A stretch of 64,000 nt of DNA from Pseudomonadota bacterium. Its GTDB lineage: Bacteria > Pseudomonadota > Gammaproteobacteria > Xanthomonadales > Xanthomonadaceae. The position numbers and the translations under genes were made by a program. Below, in pieces: positions 19,543 through 29,300 of this stretch; the stretch's first letter is position 1, and every line of letters starts with the position of its first letter. The stretch covers positions 1-64,000 of the forward strand of contig JAFEBW010000043.1 in assembly GCA_018242445.1 (NCBI GenBank), given 5' to 3'. Below the pieces are notes generated by a model. The model ran no database searches. It was not told where the DNA came from and saw nothing but the letters and a program-made list of their open reading frames with translations.

Positions 19543-21558
19543 ATGGACGACAGGCGGACTGCGGGTGAGGGATCGCGTCGTCGGCAAGTGCCGGCGACCC
19601 GGTCGCGCGCGCGTCCCTTCTGGCTCGCCGCCTGGATGACGATGCTGGCATTGGCATTGGCCGTGCCTGCCTGGGCGCATGCGCAGGCGCGGCATGCCGG
19701 CGCGTCGCCGGCGGTCAGCCACGCGGTGGATGCAACGCAAACCGCGAGTCCGGTTGCGCTCGCGCCCGCCGCGACGGCAGGTGTGGTGTCTCGCGCCGAT
19801 GCGTCGGCAACCACGACGGACGTCGCACGCGAGGATGCGGACATCCTGTCGGCCACCCTGTACACCGCGCTGGTGATGCTGCTGCTGATCGGCGGCGGCA
19901 TGTATGCGGCCTTGCGCGACCGGCAATACCTGCATTACATGGGCTATGTCGCGGCGGTGCTGTTGTTCCTGTTGGGCCGCAACGACCACCTGCGCTACCT
20001 GCCGGGCCTGCAGTGGTTCGCAAGTTGGGGCGTGCTCGGTGTTTACGCCCTGGGCAGCCTGCTTGCCGCTGCCATCGTGGTGGTGGCGCGCGGGTTTGCC
20101 GACATGACGCAAGCCGCGCCGACGCTGGATCGCGCGCTCAAGTTGTTCCCGATCGGCCCCGGCCTGCTGGCCCTGGCCTGCATGCTCGATCGTCCCGGCA
20201 GCGCGGGCCTGCTGTCCGTCGCCACCGCGTTCGCATGGTTCGTCGCCGTCGGCCTGGCCATCGTCGCCACGGCCGTGGCCTGGCGGCAGCGGCAGCGCCT
20301 GGCCTTGCCGATGCTGCTGATGTGGTTGTTCGTGCTGGTGGCCGGCAGCCTGCATGTGATGGGCAATGCGGGCGTGATCGTGCAGCACGGTTGGCTGCAG
20401 GTGGCCGATCAGGTGATGTTCACCGCCAACGCCCTGGTGATGGGCATGGTGCTGACCGGGCACGTCATCGAGTTCCGCCTGCAGCGCGATCATGCCAGCC
20501 TCGCCAAGGAGCAGGCCGACGCCAGCCTCAAGCTCGAGCGCGAACGCTTGAAGTTCATCGAGGCCCTGCACACCACCCTGCGCGATGCGCCCGGCGGCGA
20601 TCAGGAATGGCTGGGCTTCCGGCGTCTGCTGGAGGTGGTGCGCGAGCTGGTGCCGCAATCCAGTTCGGCGGTGGCCGTGCACGCCTTCAAGGACAACGAA
20701 TTGCTGTTGTGCGAACCCAACACCACGCGCGAGGCCTACCAGCAATTGCTGACGACGCGCAGCGGCGCGTTCAAGGGCATCTCGCGCTCGCAGTTGCCGA
20801 TGCAATTGCAGGTGGATGCGCCGACCCGGACGGCAGGCAACGAGAACGACCTCGTGCACGTCGCGGTGATCCCGCTGCCCCTGGCGGCCCCGGCGTGGGG
20901 CATGCTGCTGGTGGAGCGTCGCGGATGGCAGGGCTTCGCGCGCGAGGAATTGAACGTGGCCAGCGAACTGGCGCAAAAGGCCGCACGCGCGGTCGAGGAC
21001 GCGGCCAACGATCGCGTGTTGCGCATCAATGCGGAGTTCGACGCGCTCACCGCGGTGTTCAACCGACGCACCATGGACAACCGGCTCGCGGCGTATTTCA
21101 AGGAATCGCAGGTGCACCGCTCGTCGCTGGCGGTGCTGTTCGCGGATGTCGATCACCTCAAGGAAACCAACGAGGTGTACGGCCATGCCGCCGGCGACCA
21201 ATCGCTGCGCCTGCTGGCCGACACCCTCAAGGCCCACTGCGGCACCGCCGGCGTGGTGGGGCGGCATGCCAGCGACAAGTTCGTCATCATCCTGCCCGAC
21301 TTCAACCCCGAGCAGGCGCGGCGCTGGGCGGAGGCGATGCGCGCCGAAGTGGATGGCAAGCTCATCGACGTGGGGCTTGGCAAGACCTTGCGCGTGGGCG
21401 TGAGCGTGGGCATTGCCAGCCGCCTGGCCGAAGATGCCGATGTGCTGCCGATCGTCGAGCGCGCCGAGAAGGCGCTGGCGGCATCCAAGCGCAGCGGGCG
21501 CGGGACGGTGCAGGCGCCGCCGATCCAGGGTGTCTCCAGCGTCCCGCGAACGCGATGA
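19543..21558 (+). CDS. 7TM membrane sensor with GAF-like and degenerate GGDEF domain
   Basis: The 671-aa protein has an N-terminal signal-like segment ending VPAWAHA and a seven-helix block (about residues 100-300) resembling 7TMR-DISM sensors. A coiled linker and a GAF-like region (about 340-490) follow, then a GGDEF-fold domain. The substrate-binding stretch FADVDHLKETNEVYGHAAGD is intact, but the signature reads ASDKF (576-580) where active cyclases have GG[DE]EF. It is probably a catalytically dead c-di-GMP or nucleotide sensor. The start at 19543 is preferred for its GAGGAG site; a GTG at 19507 is an alternative. Confidence 0.8.
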   Translation: MDDRRTAGEGSRRRQVPATRSRARPFWLAAWMTMLALALAVPAWAHAQARHAGASPAVSHAVDATQTASPVALAPAATAGVVSRADASATTTDVAREDADILSATLYTALVMLLLIGGGMYAALRDRQYLHYMGYVAAVLLFLLGRNDHLRYLPGLQWFASWGVLGVYALGSLLAAAIVVVARGFADMTQAAPTLDRALKLFPIGPGLLALACMLDRPGSAGLLSVATAFAWFVAVGLAIVATAVAWRQRQRLALPMLLMWLFVLVAGSLHVMGNAGVIVQHGWLQVADQVMFTANALVMGMVLTGHVIEFRLQRDHASLAKEQADASLKLERERLKFIEALHTTLRDAPGGDQEWLGFRRLLEVVRELVPQSSSAVAVHAFKDNELLLCEPNTTREAYQQLLTTRSGAFKGISRSQLPMQLQVDAPTRTAGNENDLVHVAVIPLPLAAPAWGMLLVERRGWQGFAREELNVASELAQKAARAVEDAANDRVLRINAEFDALTAVFNRRTMDNRLAAYFKESQVHRSSLAVLFADVDHLKETNEVYGHAAGDQSLRLLADTLKAHCGTAGVVGRHASDKFVIILPDFNPEQARRWAEAMRAEVDGKLIDVGLGKTLRVGVSVGIASRLAEDADVLPIVERAEKALAASKRSGRGTVQAPPIQGVSSVPRTR

Positions 21559-21608
21559 CGCACGCTTCCGGGGCGGGTGCGATTCGTGCGATCTGAAGCT
21601 TCCCGCGC

Positions 21609-22532
21609 ATGACCGCAGGCATCCCCCGCGGGCCCTTGCTGGCCCTGACCGCCGGCGCGGCGCTGATCAGCCTGACCGGCGTGCTGGTGAAGTACGCGCA
21701 CGTGCCGCCGACCGTGTCGGGGTTCTGGCGCATGCTGTTCGGCGGGCTGATGCTGACGATCGCGCTGGCGGCGCTGCGGCAGTGGCGCGCGGTGCGCGTG
21801 CGCGACGTGCTGTGGATGGCGCCGCCGGCGCTGGCTTTCGCCACCGACCTGTACTTCTGGCATCGCAGCATCCTCGTGGTCGGGCCGGGGTTGGCGACCT
21901 TGCTCGGCAATCTGCAAGTTTTTTTGATGGCGCTGGCCGGCGTTTTCCTGCACCGCGAACGCCTGGGGCCGCGTTTTCTTGCCGGGCTGGCGATGGCCTT
22001 CGGCGGCTTGTGGCTGCTGGTCGGGCAGGAATGGCACGGCTTCACCGAGGGCTACCGCGTCGGCGTGCTGTACGGCGCTTTCACCGCGGTGTGCTACGCG
22101 GCGTACATGCTCAGCTTCCGGCATGCGCAGAGCGAGCGATCCAGCCTGCATTCCTCGCAATTGCTGGCGATCTCCTCCCTGCTCAGCGCGCTGGTGCTCG
22201 CGGCGATGGCGTTTGGAGATGGCGAGCGTTTTGCCATTCCCGACACGCAGACCTTGCTCGCGTTGCTGGCGCTCGGTCTGGTCGGGCAGTGCCTGGGCTG
22301 GGTGCTGATCGCGCGCGCGATGCCGAAGTTGCCGGCCTCGCTGGTCGGCCTGCTGCTGTTGTTGCAGCCGGTGCTGGCCTTCATCATGGACGTGGTGTTG
22401 TTCCACCGCGCCACCCGGCCCATCGAATGGCTTGGATTGATCTTGTCGCTGGCGGGGATCTTCGTGGGCAGCCTGCGCGGCGCGAAACCGGGCGAGCCGG
22501 ACGCAGAACGCATCGGCGAACTGGTGGAGTGA
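21609..22532 (+). CDS. EamA-type (DMT superfamily) transporter
   Basis: The 307-aa protein has about ten hydrophobic helices arranged as two EamA repeats, with the typical SGFWRMLFGG and GLYFWH-like first-repeat features and GQCLGWVLIARAMPKLPASLVGLLLLLQPV in the second. DMT carriers export metabolites or amino acids; the substrate is not predictable here. It ends shortly before a repeat-rich spacer preceding msrA. Confidence 0.82.
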   Translation: MTAGIPRGPLLALTAGAALISLTGVLVKYAHVPPTVSGFWRMLFGGLMLTIALAALRQWRAVRVRDVLWMAPPALAFATDLYFWHRSILVVGPGLATLLGNLQVFLMALAGVFLHRERLGPRFLAGLAMAFGGLWLLVGQEWHGFTEGYRVGVLYGAFTAVCYAAYMLSFRHAQSERSSLHSSQLLAISSLLSALVLAAMAFGDGERFAIPDTQTLLALLALGLVGQCLGWVLIARAMPKLPASLVGLLLLLQPVLAFIMDVVLFHRATRPIEWLGLILSLAGIFVGSLRGAKPGEPDAERIGELVE

Positions 22533-22795
22533 TGGCTGCCGGACTCGGGAAGCGTGGAGCCGGTAGCGGGAAGCGGGAAGCCGGAAGGTAGACGGGGAAA
22601 AGGGACTCGGGAAGCAGCTTTCCCCCCTTCCCCCGCTTGCGGGGGAAGGCTGGGATGGGGGGCTTGAGTCGCTGCCTGCCCCCACCCCAACCCTCTCCCG
22701 CAGGCGGGGGAGTACCGGTGCAAGCTCTTTCATCATCTCGAAGAACACCCTTGCCAACGTTGTTTGCGTGGTGAGATTTACACGAGGAGACGACC
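22533..22795. repeat. Repeat-rich spacer before msrA
   Basis: The 263-nt gap contains degenerate GGGAAGC/GACTCGG heptamer-like sequence at about 22545-22620. A perfect 10-bp palindrome CTTCCCCCGC/GCGGGGGAAG lies at 22627-22648, and a second C-rich/G-rich inverted repeat near 22685-22712. No gene is seen. An ACGAGGAGACGACC site lies just upstream of the msrA ATG. Confidence 0.7.
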
Positions 22796-23503
22796 ATGAA
22801 CCACGATGACTTGCTGCGTCTGCTCGGCATCGGCGCACACGGGCAGCGCATGCCGCGCGCAGACGATCTGTTGCCCGGTCGTGCCGAGCCGATGGTGGTG
22901 CTCGATCGCCACCACGTCCACGGCCACCCCATCCAGGGCCGCGTCGGCGAAGGCGCCTTCGCGAACCTGCACGAGGCGGTGTTCGGCATGGGCTGTTTCT
23001 GGGGTGCCGAGCGCTTGTTCTGGCAATTGCCGGGCGTGTTCACCACCGCCGTGGGCTATGCTGGCGGCGGCACGCCGAACCCGAATTATCGTGAAGTGTG
23101 TTCCGGCCGTACCGGTCACGCCGAGGTGGTGCGCGTGGTGTTCGATCCGTCGCGCATCGGTTACGACGAACTGTTGCGCACGTTCTGGGAACACCACGAC
23201 CCCACGCAGGGCATGCGCCAGGGCAACGATGCGGGCACGCAATACCGCTCGGCGATCCATTGCCACGATGCCGACCAGCAGCGCGCCGCGATCGCCAGCC
23301 GCGATGCCTACCAATCGCGCCTGACCGCCGCCGGCATGGGCGCGATCACCACCGACATCGTGTTCCCCGCACCGGCGTTCCACTACGCCGAGGACGAGCA
23401 CCAGCAATACCTGTCGAAGAACCCGCGCGGTTATTGCGGGCTGGCCGGCACCGGCGTGTCCTGCCCGATCGGCTTGGACGCGGGCGACACGGCCGCCGCC
23501 TGA
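22796..23503 (+). CDS. msrA: Peptide-methionine (S)-S-oxide reductase MsrA
   Basis: The 235-aa enzyme has GCFWGAE with the catalytic C67, [28 protein letters not shown], and a recycling-Cys tail ([11 protein letters not shown]). It reduces methionine-S-sulfoxide in proteins using thioredoxin. An N-terminal extension of about 60 residues precedes the catalytic core, as in E. coli MsrA. The last 73 nt overlap the convergent glycosyltransferase gene. Confidence 0.95.
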   Translation: MNHDDLLRLLGIGAHGQRMPRADDLLPGRAEPMVVLDRHHVHGHPIQGRVGEGAFANLHEAVFGMGCFWGAERLFWQLPGVFTTAVGYAGGGTPNPNYREVCSGRTGHAEVVRVVFDPSRIGYDELLRTFWEHHDPTQGMRQGNDAGTQYRSAIHCHDADQQRAAIASRDAYQSRLTAAGMGAITTDIVFPAPAFHYAEDEHQQYLSKNPRGYCGLAGTGVSCPIGLDAGDTAAA

Positions 23504-24960
23504 GTCACCAAGAAGCCGCGGTAATGCCCGAAGGCGAGCGCTTGCGTGGCCCGCATGCCTGCGCGCGCGACTTCGCGCATGAACTTGTCGGCGGTGCGCA
23601 TGTGTACCAGCCACAGCCGCTGTGGTACGTGTTGCGCCAGCGCCTGTTCCAGCGAGGCATCCACGTTCGGTGCCGAGCTGTCGCCGTAGTCCACGCGCAG
23701 CACCGGGATGTCCAGATACACGCGGATGCCGTACAGCGCGGTTTCATCGACGAACACCACCTCGCGCACCGGCGCGTGCACTTGCGTGGCGATGGCCTGC
23801 GACAGCAGATACGAATCCTTGCCGGTGAACGCGGCCGAATGGATGTGCGGCAGCGCCGCCTTCATCGCGATCAAACCGGCGAACCACACAGTCAACAACA
23901 CCGTGCCGACGCGCCCGGGCACCCATACGCGCAGGCGTAGCGCCGCCCACAGCGCGAACGGCACCAGCAGCGGCAGCACGTACAGCACCAGCCGCGAGCG
24001 CGAGATGCAGAACACCGCCAGCGACACCAGCAGCCACAGCAGCAGGAAGCGTTCGGCCACGCGGTCGCGGCTTGAGTCGTCCGTCGCCGTGCCGCGCCGC
24101 CGCCACGCATCCCAGGCCACGATCAGGCTCCACGGCAACACGCCCACGAGGGCGACCGGCCCGTAGGCGACGATCCAGCCATACCACTGCGGGTGGCGGT
24201 CGGCGGCCTTGGTGAAGATGCGCCCGTAGGTCTCGTAGCCGAGGAAGTAGTGCAGGCGGTCGGGGTGGTTCCACACGATGGCGAGGAACCAGCCCAGTGC
24301 GATCGGCGCCCACACGGCCAGCGTGATCCAGGTGAACGGATGGGCGCGGAAGTCGCGGCGGTTGCGCGCCCAGAACCAGATCCCCGCGATCAGCGGTACC
24401 AGCCCCGGCGGGCCCTTGGTGAGGAAGGCCAGTCCGAAACCCAGCCCCAGCAGCCATGCGCCGCGCCGTGCGGTGCGGTCATCCTCGCCGCGCCAGGCCA
24501 GCACGAAGCCGGTCATGCCCAGGGTCTCGAACGCGCACAGCAAACCGTCGGTGCTGATGACGTTGGCGGAGATGAACAGCATCGCCGTGCCGGCCGCCAC
24601 CAGCGGCGGCCACCACGGGCGCTCGGGCACGAGCCGTCGCCCCATCGAGAACACGCAGGCGATGGTCAGCGCGAAGGCCAACGCGCCCGGCAGGCGCAGC
24701 GCCCACGGGCTGCGACCGAAGGTTTTCATTGCCACCGCCAGCGACCAGTAGGTCAGCGGCGGTTTCGACAGGTGCTCGTGTTCGGGATGGCGGTGCGGCA
24801 CCAGCCAGTCGCCCGAATCGAGCATCTCCACCGCCACCGCGCTGTAGCGGCCCTCGTCGGTGCCCCACAGATGGCGCGTGCCTTGAAACGGCAGCACGAA
24901 GGCCAGCGCGAGCAGGAAGACCAGCGCGAAGGTGGGTGCGATGTTGCGGAGTGTGCGCAT
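23431..24960 (-). CDS. ArnT-like membrane glycosyltransferase (GT39/PMT family)
   Basis: A 509-aa polytopic protein with the family N-terminal signature [25 protein letters not shown] and SKPPLTYW in the first periplasmic loop, where the acidic DEGR residues are catalytic in ArnT. Such enzymes transfer sugars from polyprenyl-phosphate carriers, for example aminoarabinose to lipid A, but the acceptor here is unknown. No arnABC genes are nearby. The 3' end overlaps msrA on the opposite strand by 73 nt. Confidence 0.82.
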   Translation of the reverse strand: MRTLRNIAPTFALVFLLALAFVLPFQGTRHLWGTDEGRYSAVAVEMLDSGDWLVPHRHPEHEHLSKPPLTYWSLAVAMKTFGRSPWALRLPGALAFALTIACVFSMGRRLVPERPWWPPLVAAGTAMLFISANVISTDGLLCAFETLGMTGFVLAWRGEDDRTARRGAWLLGLGFGLAFLTKGPPGLVPLIAGIWFWARNRRDFRAHPFTWITLAVWAPIALGWFLAIVWNHPDRLHYFLGYETYGRIFTKAADRHPQWYGWIVAYGPVALVGVLPWSLIVAWDAWRRRGTATDDSSRDRVAERFLLLWLLVSLAVFCISRSRLVLYVLPLLVPFALWAALRLRVWVPGRVGTVLLTVWFAGLIAMKAALPHIHSAAFTGKDSYLLSQAIATQVHAPVREVVFVDETALYGIRVYLDIPVLRVDYGDSSAPNVDASLEQALAQHVPQRLWLVHMRTADKFMREVARAGMRATQALAFGHYRGFLVTQAAAVSPASKPIGQDTPVPASPQ

Positions 24961-25021
24961 CAGGGGCGGGGTCGTTGTGTGGTCGAGCCGGGCGCATCGG
25001 CACCGCGGGCCGTGGACGGAA

Positions 25022-25624
25022 TCACATCACCACCAGGCTGCGCACGTACACCACTTCGCAAGCGCCATCGCCGGTGTCGTCGCGGCTCATCGAACTGCGC
25101 CAGGTGCTGCCATCCTTGCCGCGCGCCTCGATCAGCAGCCCTTCGAGGTGGACGACATCGCCCACCCGCACCTGCTTGATTTCGCCGCGCACCGTGGCAT
25201 CGGCGGGGATCATGTGCATGTTGGCGCTGGTATGGATGATCTCCGGCAGCGGGATCGGCGGCTGTGGCGTGTGCCATTGGTAGTAGTACCAGCGCCCGGA
25301 CTGGCTGATGTCCAGCCCGGCGAGCACCGAACTGTCGGACATGCGCCCCCAGCCGAATGCGAAGTCGGTGGGCGACAGCGCCGCGCCGCGATCCCAACTG
25401 TAATCCGCGCGCGAGAGCACGCGCGCGGTCATGCTGAAATTGGCCAGCGGCGTGATCGAGTAATCGCCATCGGGGAAGGGCGTGCCGTGGGCGATGTCGA
25501 TCTGCACCGGGTCGTCGGGTGCGAGCACGCCGGGCGCATGCGTGACCTCGCCATGCCGCGAGTGGATCGCGAGCGCGGTGGCGAGCAGCAGGGCGGCGAG
25601 GGTGATCCACAACCAGCGGGGCAT
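25022..25624 (-). CDS. Membrane-anchored hypothetical protein
   Basis: The 200-aa protein has an N-terminal hydrophobic segment (PRWLWITLAALLLATALAI) and a periplasmic domain containing FAFGWGRMSDSSVL and SGRWYYYQWHTP, then a possible beta-rich end. I recognise it only as a conserved hypothetical type. It lies 61 nt upstream of the glycosyltransferase gene on the same strand, so a shared transcript is possible. Confidence 0.6.
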   Translation of the reverse strand: MPRWLWITLAALLLATALAIHSRHGEVTHAPGVLAPDDPVQIDIAHGTPFPDGDYSITPLANFSMTARVLSRADYSWDRGAALSPTDFAFGWGRMSDSSVLAGLDISQSGRWYYYQWHTPQPPIPLPEIIHTSANMHMIPADATVRGEIKQVRVGDVVHLEGLLIEARGKDGSTWRSSMSRDDTGDGACEVVYVRSLVVM

Positions 25625-25690
25625 GGGCGCGGATTCTACGCGAAGGCCGTGAAGCAGCGCCTGCGTCAGGCGCGCGGTGGCGCGGGATCT

Positions 25691-26272
25691 TCAGTCGAAG
25701 TCGGCCAGCAGCGCTGCGCGCAAGGTCGGGGATGCGGTCTTGCGCAGAGGCAAGCGCGCATCGTCCACGCCGAAGTGCAGGACTGCTCCGGTGCGCAGGG
25801 CAGCGATGTCGGCGGGAGCGAACTGGAAGCGCAGGAAGTGCACGGCCGAGGTCTTGGATTCGTCGCTGCGATCCAGATCCTCGTCGGCATGCGCGATGCG
25901 GGGTGCGCAGCCATCGACCTGCGCGTACAGCCTGCGCTCGATGCCATGCAGGCGCGTGAGTTCGGTTGCCCGCACCGACGCATCCGGGTATTCGATCAGC
26001 AAGGTCGCCTTGAGGTTGTCGCCGTCGGGGATCAGCGGGTTGTAAGCGTCCAGTTCGTCCTGGATGCCTGCCGGCTCGAAGATGCGTTCGATGCGCAGCA
26101 TCTCCTGCACCTGCGCCTGCACGGTGATGCGATCTTCGAACAGCAAGGTGAAGTGGTCGCCCAGATGCAGGGTGCGCGTGCGCTTGTGCGCATAGGCCGA
26201 TGCGCGCAATTGCGCACGCTGGGCGGCGTAGGTTTCCAGCGACAACAGGTCGGAGCGTTCGAGTTTGCGCAA
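25691..26272 (-). CDS. DUF3501 family protein
   Basis: The frame contains RSDLLSLETYAAQRAQLR, LLFEDRITVQAQVQEMLRIERIF, and IQDELDAYNPLIPDGDNLKATLLIEY, the hallmark core of DUF3501. No ATG is available near the conserved N-terminus, so I infer a TTG start at 26272, giving 193 aa. Its function is undescribed. It lies 29 nt after the CCG-domain Fe-S protein gene and downstream of rubrerythrin on the same strand, the usual company of this family, which suggests a shared redox role. Confidence 0.85.
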   Translation of the reverse strand: MRKLERSDLLSLETYAAQRAQLRASAYAHKRTRTLHLGDHFTLLFEDRITVQAQVQEMLRIERIFEPAGIQDELDAYNPLIPDGDNLKATLLIEYPDASVRATELTRLHGIERRLYAQVDGCAPRIAHADEDLDRSDESKTSAVHFLRFQFAPADIAALRTGAVLHFGVDDARLPLRKTASPTLRAALLADFD

Positions 26273-26301
26273 GGTGGCAAGTCCGATCGATTGGGTGGGG
26301 T

Positions 26302-27648
26302 TCAGATGCCGTAAGCCCGGCGCAGCAGGCTCACCGGATGTTCGGCTTGCGTACCATCGTTCAGCCCGTGGGCGATGTGCGCGCCAGCCATCACGCAATC
26401 GCTGGTGAAGTGTTGCGGCGCGGCTTGCTTGACGCGGGTTTCCACCGGCTTGGCGAGCTTGCGCGAGATCGGGTAGGTGTCCTTCTTCACGCCGTAGGTG
26501 CCATCGTGCCCCGAGCAGCGCTCGATCGTCACCACCTCGGTGCCGGGCACCAGCAGCAGCGCCTCGCGGGTCTTCGGGCCGATGTTCTGCACGCGCTGGT
26601 GGCAGGCGGCCTGCCAGGCGATCTTGCCGAGTTGATTCTTGAAGTCCGTGCGCAGCAAGCCGGCGGCGTGGCGGTGCATCAGGTATTCGAAGGGATCGAA
26701 GAAGGCGCGCTTGACGCGCCCTATGTCGGCATCGCCGGGGAACAGCAGCGGCAGCTCCTGCTTGAACATCAGCACGCAGGAGGGGATCGGCGCGATCAAG
26801 TCGTAACCTTCGTCGATGGCCTGCGCGAGCACGGGCAGGTTGGCGTTCTTGTACTTCTCGATGGCTTGCAGATCGCCCAGTTCCAGCTTGGGCATGCCGC
26901 AACAGCGCTCGCGCTGCAGCAGTTTGACCGGGATGCCGTTGTGCGCGAGCACCACCGCCAGATCTTCCACCATCTGCGGCTGGTTGTGGTCGCCATAGCA
27001 GCTGACGAACAGCGCCACCTTGCCGGTGGTCGGGCCGGCCGCTTTGGCTTCGCCCTCGCCGCGATATTTGCGCTTCAGCCGACCGCGCGCGCTGCGCCGC
27101 GCATACGCCGGCACCTGCGCATCGCGGTGCACGCCCAGGGTTTTTTCCAGCACCCCACGCAGTGCCGGCTGGCGATTGCCCCAGTTCACCGCTTCCACCA
27201 CCACCGGGATCGAGGCGATGCGGCCGACGAGGCGGGTGTTCGACAGCAGTTTCGCCGACGCCTTGGCGCCGTGCTTGCGATGCGCCACCGCCTTGGCGCG
27301 CAGCATCACGTGCGGGAAGTCCACGTTCCACGGATGCGGCGGCACATAAGGGCACTTGGTCTGGTAGCACAGGTCGCACAGGTAGCAGTGCTCGACCACC
27401 CGGGCGTAGTCGGACTTGGCCACGCCATCGACTTCCATCGTGGCCGAGTTGTCCACGAGGTCGAACAGGGTGGGGAAGGCGTGGCACAGACTCACGCAAC
27501 GGCGGCAGCCGTGGCAGATGTCGAACACGCGCTGCATCTCGGATTCGAGCGCGGCCTCGTCCCAGAACGCGGGCGACTTCCATTCCAGCGGATGCCGGGT
27601 CGGCGCATCCAGACTGCCTTCGCGGGGCGGATTGCGGTCATCGGCCAT
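26302..27648 (-). CDS. GlpC/CCG-domain iron-sulfur oxidoreductase subunit
   Basis: This 448-aa protein has two N-terminal [4Fe-4S] motifs: CHGCRRCVSLCH (C45, C48, C51, C55) and CYLCDLCYQTKCP (C88, C91, C94, C99). Two C-terminal CCG-type cysteine-rich domains follow, one with RCCGMPKLELGD and the second with ACHQRVQ and RCSGHDG. It resembles GlpC and heterodisulfide reductase HdrD subunits, but no flavin dehydrogenase partner is adjacent. Between rubrerythrin and DUF3501 genes, it could pass electrons to rubrerythrin. Confidence 0.85.
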   Translation of the reverse strand: MADDRNPPREGSLDAPTRHPLEWKSPAFWDEAALESEMQRVFDICHGCRRCVSLCHAFPTLFDLVDNSATMEVDGVAKSDYARVVEHCYLCDLCYQTKCPYVPPHPWNVDFPHVMLRAKAVAHRKHGAKASAKLLSNTRLVGRIASIPVVVEAVNWGNRQPALRGVLEKTLGVHRDAQVPAYARRSARGRLKRKYRGEGEAKAAGPTTGKVALFVSCYGDHNQPQMVEDLAVVLAHNGIPVKLLQRERCCGMPKLELGDLQAIEKYKNANLPVLAQAIDEGYDLIAPIPSCVLMFKQELPLLFPGDADIGRVKRAFFDPFEYLMHRHAAGLLRTDFKNQLGKIAWQAACHQRVQNIGPKTREALLLVPGTEVVTIERCSGHDGTYGVKKDTYPISRKLAKPVETRVKQAAPQHFTSDCVMAGAHIAHGLNDGTQAEHPVSLLRRAYGI

Positions 27649-27706
27649 GCTTGAATCCTCCCGGTAGCCGCGTTTTCCTCAATGCCGCCCAGACTCAAAA
27701 CAGGCT

Positions 27707-27730
27707 CCTTCCCCCGCTTGCGGGGGAAGG
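27707..27730. repeat. C-rich/G-rich palindrome between rubrerythrin and CCG genes
   Basis: An 11-bp perfect stem CCTTCCCCCGC/GCGGGGGAAGG with a 2-nt TT centre lies in the 116-nt gap, followed by TTGGGATGGGGGC as in other copies of the family. It may stabilise or uncouple rubrerythrin mRNA from the downstream genes. Confidence 0.75.
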
Positions 27731-27764
27731 TTGGGATGGGGGCTCTGGGTCGATCGCTCGATCC

Positions 27765-28181
27765 TCAGCCCAGATCGCCCAATGCCCGGGTGAAGCGGTT
27801 GGCGTGCGAGCGCTCGGCTTTCGCCAGCGTCTCGAACCAGTCGGCGATCTCGTCGAAGCCTTCCTCGCGTGCGGTCTTGGCCATGCCCGGGTACATGTCG
27901 GTGTACTCGTGGGTCTCGCCGTGTATGGCCGAGCGCAGGTTGTCGGCGGTGCCGCCGATCGGCAGGCCGGTGGCCGGGTCGCCGGAGGCTTCCAGATATT
28001 CCAGATGCCCGTGCGCGTGTCCGGTCTCGCCCTCGGCGGTGGAGCGGAACACCGCGGCGACATCGTTGTAGCCCTCCACGTCGGCCTTCTGCGCGAAGTA
28101 CAGATAACGGCGATTGGCCTGCGATTCGCCGGCGAATGCGGCCTTCAGGTTGTCTTCGGTCTTGCTGCCTTTCAGACTCAT
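27765..28181 (-). CDS. Rubrerythrin-family diiron protein without rubredoxin domain
   Basis: The 138-aa protein begins [33 protein letters not shown] and has diiron ligand motifs [10 protein letters not shown] and [10 protein letters not shown]. Rubrerythrins reduce hydrogen peroxide with external electrons. The C-terminal rubredoxin CxxC pairs of classical rubrerythrin are absent, so a separate donor is needed. The ATG at 28181 has GAGGTG upstream. It leads the cassette with the CCG Fe-S protein and DUF3501, and oxyR lies immediately upstream. Confidence 0.85.
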   Translation of the reverse strand: MSLKGSKTEDNLKAAFAGESQANRRYLYFAQKADVEGYNDVAAVFRSTAEGETGHAHGHLEYLEASGDPATGLPIGGTADNLRSAIHGETHEYTDMYPGMAKTAREEGFDEIADWFETLAKAERSHANRFTRALGDLG

Positions 28182-28337
28182 GATGCACCTCGCGATGGTT
28201 GGGTGACCGGACGATGGCGCCGCGCGCCACCTGCACGCGAGCGTAGCGCGCACGAGTGCCCGCGTAAAATCGACGGCGACGATGGCGGCGATAGATGGCG
28301 CCAATCGCGCGTGATGCCGGTTATCCGTTGCCGGCAG

Positions 28338-29300
28338 TCATTTCGTGGATGCCGCCCGCGATCGCCGCTGGGGTGTCGGCGTGCGGGCGGTGCCGACATC
28401 GGGCTCCAACAGTTCCTGCGGCAGTCCGCGCAGTTCCTGCGCCAGCTTGCGCAGGAAGCCGCCCATCGCCGAGCTCTTGCGCCAGGCCATGCCGATGCGC
28501 CGGCTCGGCGGCGGATTCGCGAAGCGCATCAACGCGATGTCGGCCGATTCGGCCACCGGCGGCTTGACGGCCAGCGTCGGCAGCAAGGTGATGCCGACGT
28601 TCGCCGCGACCATCTGCCGCAGGGTTTCCAGGCTGGTGGCGCGAAATCCGTCGTGCTCGCCGGCGCCGGCGCGCGCGCACACGTCCAGCGCCTGATCGCG
28701 CAGGCAGTGGCCGTCTTCCAGCAGCAGCAAACGCTCGTGGGCGAGGTCGCGCAGGCGCAGGTTCGCATGCCGTGTCAGCGGATGATCCCTGGGCGTGGCC
28801 AGCACGAAAGGCTCGGCGAACAGGAACTCCACATGCAGCGAATCCTCGTGGATCGGCAGCGCCAGCACGCCCGCATCCAGCCGCCCCTCGCGCAGCAGGC
28901 GCAGCACGGCGTCGGTCTTTTCCTCCACCAGCAGCAATTCCAGATGCGGGAAGCGCTCGCGCACGCGCGGCACGACGTGCGGCAACAGGTAGGGCGCCAG
29001 CGTGGGGAAGATGCCCAGGCGCACGCTGCCGGCTTCCGGGTCGGTGCTGCGGCGCGCGGATTCCTTGATCTGCTCGATCTCCGCCAGCACGCGGCGCGCG
29101 CGTTCGGCGATGTCGCGGCCGACCGGGGTGAGCATCACCTTGCGCGGCGCGCGCTCGATCAGGGTGGCGCCCAGCTCGTCCTCCAGCTTGCGGATCTGGG
29201 TGGACAGGGTCGGCTGGCTGACGAAGCTCGCCGCGGCCGCGCGGCCGAAGTGGCGATGGTCGGCCAGGGCGACGAGGTAGTGCAGGTCGCGCAGGTTCAT
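28338..29300 (-). CDS. oxyR: Hydrogen peroxide-sensing LysR-type regulator OxyR
   Basis: The 320-aa protein has an N-terminal LysR HTH (FGRAAAASFVSQPTLSTQIRKLEDELG) and the OxyR sensor region EDGHCLRDQALDVC, with cysteines at exactly residues 199 and 208. These form the peroxide-induced disulfide in E. coli OxyR. RATSLETLRQMVAANVGITLLP is also typical. It is divergent from ahpC, and the rubrerythrin cassette follows on its own strand. The C-terminal tail of about 25 residues is basic and extra. Confidence 0.95.
   Translation of the reverse strand: MNLRDLHYLVALADHRHFGRAAAASFVSQPTLSTQIRKLEDELGATLIERAPRKVMLTPVGRDIAERARRVLAEIEQIKESARRSTDPEAGSVRLGIFPTLAPYLLPHVVPRVRERFPHLELLLVEEKTDAVLRLLREGRLDAGVLALPIHEDSLHVEFLFAEPFVLATPRDHPLTRHANLRLRDLAHERLLLLEDGHCLRDQALDVCARAGAGEHDGFRATSLETLRQMVAANVGITLLPTLAVKPPVAESADIALMRFANPPPSRRIGMAWRKSSAMGGFLRKLAQELRGLPQELLEPDVGTARTPTPQRRSRAASTK

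Noticed and set aside
22627..22648. Palindromes of the CTTCCCCCGC type as intrinsic terminators
   Set aside because: They are followed by GGGATGGGGG rather than a T tract and recur at gaps of different context, so I treat them as dispersed repeats.
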